Below are positions 39,654-43,310 of a DNA stretch of 43,310 nucleotides, piece by piece. This stretch comes from a virus: positions 1 through 43,310 of IMG/VR virus record IMGVR_UViG_3300025648_000003. One strand, 5' to 3'. Both the position numbers and the translations under genes were made by a program. Each line of letters begins with the position of its first letter. Positions within the stretch are counted from its first letter, which is position 1. The notes beneath the pieces were generated by a model. The model was not told where the DNA came from and did not search any database. It saw only the letters and a list, made by a program, of their open reading frames with translations.

Positions 39654-39857
39654 TTATTCAGGTTTCTTACCATAGATTTCAGGAGATAAATCATATCGAC
39701 TAATCCCTGATAGTTCTTCGACCTTCAATACATGATGTGGAGGAATCTTATTTTTCTTTCCCCAAACATAAACAGCCGCACGAGTAATTCCAATCTGTTT
39801 TGCTATTTCACTTTTGCCCACAATTCGCAGGGCTTTTTCAATATTCGTAATTTGCAT
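39654..39857 (-). CDS. YdaS/Cro-like HTH regulator, 67 aa
   Basis: I choose the ATG at 39857 with AGGAG eight bases upstream; a TTG two codons earlier is the alternative. The product reads ITNIEKALRIVGKSEIAKQIGITRAAVYVWGKKNKIPPHHVLKVEELSG (cut), a one-domain YdaS/Cro-type helix-turn-helix whose recognition helix is around TRAAVYVWGKK. It is the only obvious phage repressor candidate. Its gene sits at the divergent control region, flanked by dyads and promoters, so it probably controls the early promoters, including its own. Confidence 0.85.
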   Translation of the reverse strand: MQITNIEKALRIVGKSEIAKQIGITRAAVYVWGKKNKIPPHHVLKVEELSGISRYDLSPEIYGKKPE

Positions 39858-39884
39858 TTGCAATTCTCCTAATAAACATTCTTG

Positions 39885-39913
39885 AATTGTAACAATTTAT
39901 TTGACAAACGCAA
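39885..39913 (-). promoter_or_regulatory. Promoter of YdaS/Cro-like gene with operator dyad
   Basis: On the minus strand -35 TTGCGT (39908-39913) and -10 TACAAT (39886-39891) are 16 bp apart. The -10 is part of a perfect inverted repeat AATTG-TAA-CAATT (39885-39897). The same 16-bp spacing and TTGC start are seen in the other early promoters. The parS-like site starts at the base directly upstream of the -35. Confidence 0.55.
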
Positions 39914-39929
39914 GGTTTCACGTGGAACA
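39914..39929. promoter_or_regulatory. parS-like ParB-binding site
   Basis: The 16 bases GGTTTCACGTGGAACA match the bacterial consensus TGTTNCACGTGNAACA at all specified positions but the first. The site is in an intergenic control region, not inside a gene. The phage's own ParB-fold proteins lack a DNA-binding HTH, so if the site is used it would be bound by the host ParB (or a repressor with similar specificity). Chance occurrence of such a match in 43 kb is well below 1 in 50. Confidence 0.6.
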
Positions 39930-39940
39930 ATCTAAAAGAA

Positions 39941-39958
39941 TCCCCCATCGCTGGGGGA
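39941..39958 (-). terminator. Rho-independent terminator after 39964-40218 gene
   Basis: A perfect 7-bp stem (TCCCCCA / TGGGGGA) with a 4-base loop begins 6 bases after the stop codon at 39964. Read on the minus strand it is followed by TTCTTTTAG, a T-rich tract. It should end leftward transcripts from the promoter at 40276-40304 before the parS-like site and the repressor gene. Confidence 0.82.
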
Positions 39959-39963
39959 CTTGT

Positions 39964-40218
39964 TCAAACTACCGATAATTTCTTATTCAAATACGTTCCC
40001 AAATATTTTGCTCCATCTACTTGCGGTGCATACATATCAATTGCATAGGGAAACTCTAAATCTTTTGGTAGGGGTACATACCAAATGCTGTATGGAATTC
40101 TTTTGCTTCCATACTTTTGATTACTAAACCAGCTAACAATTTCAAATAGATCATTTGACACTTTCCATTCCCAAGAATTACATCCAAAAAAATGGAACTG
40201 CTGAGTTTCTTGATTCAT
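39964..40218 (-). CDS. Hypothetical protein, 84 aa
   Basis: The ATG has AAGGA eight bases upstream. The product has HFFGCNSWEWKVSNDLFEIVSWF, then RIPYSIWYVPLPKDLEFPYAIDMYAPQVDGAKYLG (both cut): aromatic, mixed alpha/beta, soluble. I recall similar proteins from betaproteobacterial plasmids and phages, always unnamed. It is a single-gene unit with its own consensus promoter and terminator, so it may be expressed first or constantly. Confidence 0.78.
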   Translation of the reverse strand: MNQETQQFHFFGCNSWEWKVSNDLFEIVSWFSNQKYGSKRIPYSIWYVPLPKDLEFPYAIDMYAPQVDGAKYLGTYLNKKLSVV

Positions 40219-40275
40219 TTTATTTCCTTCACATTTAGTTTTTAAAGAGCATCGTAAGTTTCACCTTACTCTTAG

Positions 40276-40304
40276 AGTATAACACATCTTTTGACATTTG
40301 TCAA
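40276..40304 (-). promoter_or_regulatory. Consensus sigma70 promoter, leftward
   Basis: On the minus strand TTGACA (40299-40304), 17-bp spacer, TATACT (40276-40281). This is the strongest sigma70 promoter in the window. Its -35 is one arm of the perfect palindrome TTGACATTTGTCAA (40291-40304), a likely operator. It drives the 84-residue gene at 39964-40218. The first transcribed bases can form a stem GTAAG/CTTAC. Confidence 0.82.
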
Positions 40305-40376
40305 GTTTTATTTTACATCTATTTTGTTGCGTTAGAGCAACGTCAAAATATATTTTACTTTTTTTGTATTTATTGC

Positions 40377-40404
40377 TTGCATTTAATATTTACATCTGTA
40401 GAAT
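40377..40404 (+). promoter_or_regulatory. Rightward early promoter P1, TTGCAT-16-TAGAAT
   Basis: TTGCAT (40377-40382) and TAGAAT (40399-40404) are 16 bp apart. The segment TATTT-ACATCTGTAGAATA is nearly identical to promoter P2 at 42948-42975, including spacing to the shared leader TAATTAAATGTT. It should start the rightward early unit. Confidence 0.72.
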
Positions 40405-40450
40405 AGTAATTGTAGTTTGTTTAGTTTAATTAAATGTTAAGGAAAATAAA

Positions 40451-40690
40451 ATGACTAAAGAAGTGACACAAGCAAGAATAGCTGAAGAAAAGTTGATGTT
40501 CGGTGAGCGTCCCGAATTGTTTTTAGCTAGGCATAAGGCTTATATATCAATGGTAGGTATTGATATGTTTGTATGCGGCTTAATGAGCGATGCACAAGAA
40601 GTTATGGCGCATGGCAATGTTGAAGAAGCCCGACAGTTCCTTAATAAAGCCAAATGGCTGTTAATTCAAAAAATGGAAGGAAACCTTTAA
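40451..40690 (+). CDS. Hypothetical protein, 79 aa
   Basis: First gene of the rightward unit, with AAGGA upstream. The product is helical: MTKEVTQARIAEEKLMFGER, PELFLARHKAYISMVGIDMFVCGLMSDAQEVMAHGNVEEARQFLNKAKWLL (cut). The last 40 residues look like a helix pair as in small TPR-like units. No family recognised. Stop is followed directly by the next ATG (no gap). Confidence 0.75.
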   Translation: MTKEVTQARIAEEKLMFGERPELFLARHKAYISMVGIDMFVCGLMSDAQEVMAHGNVEEARQFLNKAKWLLIQKMEGNL

Positions 40691-41014
40691 ATGAAAAAGA
40701 ACCTAATTATTACTTTGGCAAAACATACAACAGCAAAAGACATTCTGTTTTTCCAAATAACACCAGCAGAAGATTTTAATTTCTTTACAAAACGTGGCTA
40801 TGACAAAAAGTGGAATCTACATACCGCTAAACCTATTAGCTTTGAAGATGCGGCAAAGGTTCGTGACTTTACAAGGGAATATTTGGCAATTGTTCTTGAA
40901 GGCAGTTTTGTGTATGCACCATTGAATACTGAATATGCCCCGACTATTGATGAAGCCATTGAAACAATCAACGCAATTATTGACCATGACCAAAAAGCAG
41001 ATTGGGAGGCATGA
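40691..41014 (+). CDS. Hypothetical protein, 107 aa
   Basis: Starts directly after the previous stop, with AAGGA inside that gene. The product has a beta start (KKNLIITLAKHTTAKDILFFQ), then WNLHTAKPISFEDAAKVRDFTREYL, AIVLEGSFVYAPLNTEYAPTI and a helix ending ADWEA. No signal peptide or span. Function unknown. Confidence 0.73.
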   Translation: MKKNLIITLAKHTTAKDILFFQITPAEDFNFFTKRGYDKKWNLHTAKPISFEDAAKVRDFTREYLAIVLEGSFVYAPLNTEYAPTIDEAIETINAIIDHDQKADWEA

Positions 41015-41015
41015 A

Positions 41016-41129
41016 ATGAATAAATTTATTGAAGTCGTAGGAGTTACAGCATTGGGCTTGATATTCGGGACTTTGATTGCTTGGGGCGTAATTGGCAATC
41101 AATTTTTGACAATTTTTATTAAAGGTTAG
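41016..41129 (+). CDS. Small membrane protein, 37 aa
   Basis: The ATG at 41016 follows the previous stop by one base, with GGGAGG eight bases upstream. The product MNKFIEVVGVTALGLIFGTL then IAWGVIGNQFLTIFIKG is one long hydrophobic segment with charged ends. Real start is 41016, not farther upstream, because the upstream part of the frame lies inside the previous gene. Function unknown. Confidence 0.65.
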   Translation: MNKFIEVVGVTALGLIFGTLIAWGVIGNQFLTIFIKG

Positions 41130-41131
41130 AT

Positions 41132-41329
41132 ATGAAACTTCCGACACATTCCCTGCCTAAATATGTAATTGACACTTTATCTGAAAAATTTACTGAAAGT
41201 GAAGTCAATGTCCTTGATAGGAATTGGCACTTTTTTTCACAAATGCGATTTGGTTCTGCAAGCAAACGTGATTTTTGGAAAGAAGGTCGAATGATTTTGA
41301 GCTGTTTAAAACTGGAGGAATTTAAATGA
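41132..41329 (+). CDS. Hypothetical protein, 65 aa
   Basis: The product reads MKLPTHSLPKYVIDTLSEKF, TESEVNVLDRNWHFFSQMRFG, SASKRDFWKEGRMILSCLKL. Helical and basic-aromatic, soluble. Ribosome site AAAGG about 8 bases upstream, within the previous gene. The stop overlaps the next ATG (ATGA). Function unknown. Confidence 0.7.
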   Translation: MKLPTHSLPKYVIDTLSEKFTESEVNVLDRNWHFFSQMRFGSASKRDFWKEGRMILSCLKLEEFK

Positions 41330-41487
41330 AAAACTTAATGGCTAGATGTATTGAGCGTGACGATTGTAAAGAACTGGTTTTGCATGAAGTTACTTATGAA
41401 GATGAAAATAACAAAAAAGTTATTGTCAAGGTTTTGGCTTTTGACCCAATGGATGCCATTAAACAAGTGCAAAGGAACTTATCATGA
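41326..41487 (+). CDS. Hypothetical protein, 53 aa
   Basis: ATGA overlaps link it to both neighbours (41326-41329 and 41484-41487). The product MKNLMARCIERDDCKELVLH then EVTYEDENNKKVIVKVLAFD and PMDAIKQVQRNLS looks like a small alpha/beta fold of strands followed by one helix. Ribosome site TGGAGG upstream supports it. Function unknown. Confidence 0.7.
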   Translation: MKNLMARCIERDDCKELVLHEVTYEDENNKKVIVKVLAFDPMDAIKQVQRNLS

Positions 41488-41858
41488 TTTTAGTCATTGA
41501 TACCCAATATTGGGAAAACTATGGTGCTCATGATTGGGATGGCAAAGGTGAGTGTCCACAGTATTGGAAAGCCAAAGGTGGCTCTAATTACAAGATTAGT
41601 GGTGCTCCACAATCTTTGAACTATGACGAATTATTGAAATATTCATTAGCAGTAGAAGTCAATAACGAATATTGCAGAGAGCAAGTAATGGGTGTCCATT
41701 TTGAAGAAAACACTTGGCTATCTTGGTTTGAAAAATCACAGCTTGAGTGGGATGGTGAAATTGTCCATAAAGAACCAATTTTGACTTGGACTGAGCTTCT
41801 TCAAAAAAATGCCAAAGATATTGCATTTATGAAAGATTTTGTTGACCAGTCAAACTGA
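41484..41858 (+). CDS. Conserved hypothetical protein, 124 aa
   Basis: The product starts MILVIDTQYWENYGAHDWDG and continues KGECPQYWKAKGGSNYKISG. This E-N-Y-G-A-H-D-W-D-G-x-G-x-C-P-Q-Y-W-K-x-K-G-G signature belongs to a small protein widespread on phages and plasmids of proteobacteria; its role is unknown. The C-terminal 60 residues are mixed helix/strand. It lies before the DUF932 gene, a frequent companion. Confidence 0.8.
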   Translation: MILVIDTQYWENYGAHDWDGKGECPQYWKAKGGSNYKISGAPQSLNYDELLKYSLAVEVNNEYCREQVMGVHFEENTWLSWFEKSQLEWDGEIVHKEPILTWTELLQKNAKDIAFMKDFVDQSN

Positions 41859-41861
41859 AGA

Positions 41862-41895
41862 TGGGGTTAATCCCCGAAACCCTATTGTTTAGGGT
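41862..41895 (+). promoter_or_regulatory. Two tandem stem-loops before DUF932 gene
   Basis: After the previous stop come GGGG-TTAAT-CCCC (41863-41875) and ACCCTA-TTGTT-TAGGGT (41879-41895), the second followed by CTTTGAC. They are close to the DUF932 ribosome site (AAAGGA near 41911-41916). They may be a weak terminator or a leader structure controlling DUF932 translation. Confidence 0.5.
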
Positions 41896-41921
41896 CTTTG
41901 ACAAACACGAAAGGAATCAAA

Positions 41922-42896
41922 ATGGCACACGAATTAACTGAAAGAGAAAATGGTTTTGTTGAAATGGCTTTTGTCGGGGAAACACCTTGGCATGGTCTTG
42001 GACAAACGCTTGAAGCTGACGCAACCATTGAACAATGGCAAGTAGCCGCTGGTATGGATTGGACAATTGAATCCTCCCCAGTTGCTTATGGAACTGGTCA
42101 AGGTGTAATAAAAACACCATTGGAAATTTTTGAAGGTCAAAATGTTCTATATAGATCAGATACTAAAATGCCTTTATCCGTTGTATCTAATAGATATAAA
42201 GCGGTACAGCCTTTGGAAGTCCTTGAGTTTTTCCGTGACTTGGTGGCTAAAAATGGATTTAAGATCAATACAGCAGGAACTCTAAAAGGTGGCAAGCACC
42301 TATGGGCATTAGCTGAAACTGGCAAATTTGGTGAAGTCTGCAAAGATGATGGTGTCGGTGGCTTTTTGTTACTGTCAACATCATGCGATAGGACATTGGC
42401 AACGACAGCAAGGTTTACGACAGTTCGTGTGGTTTGTAACAATACATTGACGGCTTCATTGCAGAGTAATCAAAATACAGTGTCATTTAGTCACTTGAGT
42501 CAGTTTAACCATGAAGCAGTTAAAGCAAAACTGGGCAATGCGGTTGAAAGTTTTGGTTCTTTTATGGAAATGGCTAAACACCTACAAGCACAACAACTAG
42601 GGGCATTGGCTTCTGAGAACTTCCTCAAAAATCTATTGACAAGTTTTAGTCAAATTAATGATCCTGACTATGACATGACTAAAAATCGGGCTTACAAAAA
42701 GATTATTTCTTTGTTTGATTGTGAAGCCAAAGGACTCAGTTTAGTTGGACATACCAAGTGGGGAATGCTCAATGCTGTTACTGAATATGTTGACTTCCAT
42801 AATCCAAGTAGAACCAATGATTCTAGGTTGAGTAATGCTTGGTTTGGTAATGGTGATCGTATGAAATTAAAGGCTGTAGAGCTTTTAACAGTCTAG
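41922..42896 (+). CDS. DUF932 family protein, 324 aa
   Basis: I choose the ATG at 41922 (MAHELTERENGFVEMAFVGE) with AAAGGA upstream; an upstream TTG at 41898 is rejected. The product has TPWHGLGQTL, LSVVSNRYKAVQPLEVLEFFRDLV, GTLKGGKHLWALAETGKF, GFLLLSTSCDRTLATTARFTTVRVVCNNTLTASL (cut) and NAWFGNGDRMKLKAVELL near the end, all DUF932 marks. The family is common on plasmids and phages and thought to act in DNA metabolism, but its activity is unknown. Confidence 0.9.
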   Translation: MAHELTERENGFVEMAFVGETPWHGLGQTLEADATIEQWQVAAGMDWTIESSPVAYGTGQGVIKTPLEIFEGQNVLYRSDTKMPLSVVSNRYKAVQPLEVLEFFRDLVAKNGFKINTAGTLKGGKHLWALAETGKFGEVCKDDGVGGFLLLSTSCDRTLATTARFTTVRVVCNNTLTASLQSNQNTVSFSHLSQFNHEAVKAKLGNAVESFGSFMEMAKHLQAQQLGALASENFLKNLLTSFSQINDPDYDMTKNRAYKKIISLFDCEAKGLSLVGHTKWGMLNAVTEYVDFHNPSRTNDSRLSNAWFGNGDRMKLKAVELLTV

Positions 42897-42902
42897 TTGC
42901 AA

Positions 42903-42956
42903 GGATGCAACATCTAAAAATATTTTTAAAAATAATTAAAAAAGATGTTGCAATCC
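42903..42956. promoter_or_regulatory. Large imperfect palindrome upstream of P2 (operator or cruciform)
   Basis: GGATGCAACATCT (42903-42915) and AGATGTTGCAATCC (42943-42956) are inverse apart from one extra base. Between them lies another perfect palindrome, TATTTTTAAAAATA (within 42919-42935). The right arm contains AAAAAAGATGTTGCA (42938-42952), found exactly also at 39641-39655 on the other strand, and covers the -35 of P2. As an intrinsic terminator of DUF932 the loop would be too long. Confidence 0.65.
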
Positions 42957-42975
42957 TATTTGACATCTGTAGAAT
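42948..42975 (+). promoter_or_regulatory. Rightward early promoter P2, TTGCAA-16-TAGAAT
   Basis: TTGCAA (42948-42953) and TAGAAT (42970-42975) are 16 bp apart. The region ACATCTGTAGAATA and the leader TAAATTAAATGTT are shared with P1 at 40377-40404. It should transcribe the junction-spanning gene and, through the circle, erf, exonuclease, ssb and the small early genes. Confidence 0.72.
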
Positions 42976-43015
42976 ATAAGTTGTGGTAAGTAAATTAAAT
43001 GTTGAAAGGAATAAA

Positions 43016-43310
43016 ATGACAATAGCACGAGAAATCCTAAAGCAGTTAGGTGATAGCAAATTCATTGCTATGACGGGAGCAAAGCATTTAGCAGATATGC
43101 AAGATGGTCTTTCTTTCCAACTATCCAGCAGAATGACAAGAAATCGCTGTAATGCAGTAAAGATTACTTTGACTCCTATGGATACCTACCAAATTAAGTT
43201 TTTGAAAATTTGTTCGACAGAACTTAAAACAATCAAGATTATTGATGATGTTTATAACGATCAATTGCAAGAAATATTCACTAACGAAACTGGATTGGAG
43301 ACTTCATTAT
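43016..43310 (+). CDS. Junction-spanning small protein (continues at 1-129), 98 aa
   Basis: The ATG at 43016 has GAAAGGA seven bases upstream, just after promoter P2. The frame is open to the window end and continues at 1-129. The start reads MTIAREILKQLGDSKFIAMT then GAKHLADMQDGLSFQLSSRM and ITLTPMDTYQIKFLK. The G-x-x-K-F-I-A-M-T-G-A-K motif marks a small protein often found with DUF932 on plasmids and phages. Its role is unknown; it looks like a compact alpha/beta fold. Confidence 0.85.
   Translation, partial: MTIAREILKQLGDSKFIAMTGAKHLADMQDGLSFQLSSRMTRNRCNAVKITLTPMDTYQIKFLKICSTELKTIKIIDDVYNDQLQEIFTNETGLETSL
43184..43310. repeat. Terminal direct repeat, right copy (127 bp)
   Basis: Identical base for base to 1-127. 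See the left copy. Removing one copy gives a circle of 43,183 bp with an intact gene across the join. Confidence 0.95.

Larger units (their letters stand above)
40219..40450. promoter_or_regulatory. Divergent early control region
   Basis: This 232-bp AT-rich gap separates leftward and rightward genes. It holds, from left: an inverted repeat GTAAG-N6-CTTAC (40254-40269), the leftward promoter, the palindrome TTGACA-TT-TGTCAA (40291-40304) overlapping its -35, an inverted repeat GTTGC-GTTAGA-GCAAC (40326-40341), and the rightward promoter (40377-40404). No open frame. The dyads are candidate operators. Confidence 0.75.

Noticed and set aside
1-43310. Integrase, transposase, tRNA genes, CRISPR array
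   Set aside because: No gene product with integrase or transposase motifs, no cloverleaf-like segment and no regularly spaced repeats of CRISPR type were found in any gap.

Overview
The window is one complete, AT-rich genome of a tailed phage with a contractile tail (myovirus morphology) that infects a Gram-negative host. The first 127 bases are repeated exactly as the last 127 (1-127 = 43184-43310), and one small gene runs across that join, so the molecule is best read as a circle (or circularly permuted genome) of 43,183 bp. Gram-negative host: there is a two-component spanin (Rz with an Rz1 lipoprotein embedded in another frame), a second small lipoprotein and a GH24 lysozyme. Many proteins look like phage families known from betaproteobacterial and freshwater phages, but the host genus cannot be read from the sequence. 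No integrase, transposase, tRNA or CRISPR array was seen.

Layout. (1) Rightward early region, 40451-43310 continuing through 1-4347: two near-identical promoters (about 40377-40404 and 42948-42975), small unknown proteins, a DUF932 protein, then an ERF single-strand annealing protein, a YqaJ-type exonuclease and SSB (a recombination set), then a chain of tiny, translationally coupled genes, several membrane-bound. (2) Leftward early region, 40218-37448: unknown gene, YdaS/Cro-like repressor, small gene, DUF1376 replication initiator with iteron-like repeats inside it, a probable helicase loader, NinB and RusA. (3) Leftward packaging/modification operon, 37401-32220: a ParB-fold protein, a PAPS-reductase-family (IbrA-like) protein, a second ParB-fold protein (IbrB-like), a Rossmann/SAM-like protein, an HNH-like protein, TerS, TerL and a Ref-like nuclease, nearly all overlapping by 4-8 bases. 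(4) Head module, 31960-17685: portal, minor head protein, then an inserted block of fiber-type genes (S74-chaperone fiber and a 746-residue protein built from 32 exact-length 20-residue repeats), then a Nudix/DUF2213 protein, cement protein, major capsid protein and neck proteins. (5) Tail module, 17676-6759: sheath, tube, chaperone with a canonical -1 frameshift site, tape measure with lytic transglycosylase, baseplate proteins, tail fiber and its assembly protein. (6) Lysis module, 6678-4335: small membrane proteins, a lysine-rich protein, spanins, lysozyme and a zinc-finger protein, meeting the rightward early genes tail to tail at 4335-4347.

How it works together. The two early transcription units diverge from a control region at 39858-40450 holding several promoters, dyads, a terminator and a near-perfect bacterial parS sequence (39914-39929). 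Recombination and replication genes sit next to this region; the packaging, head, tail and lysis genes follow in one long leftward block. The least explained parts are the ParB / PAPS-reductase / ParB / SAM-like cassette placed directly ahead of the terminase, the parS-like site, and the 20-residue-repeat fiber-like protein inside the head module.
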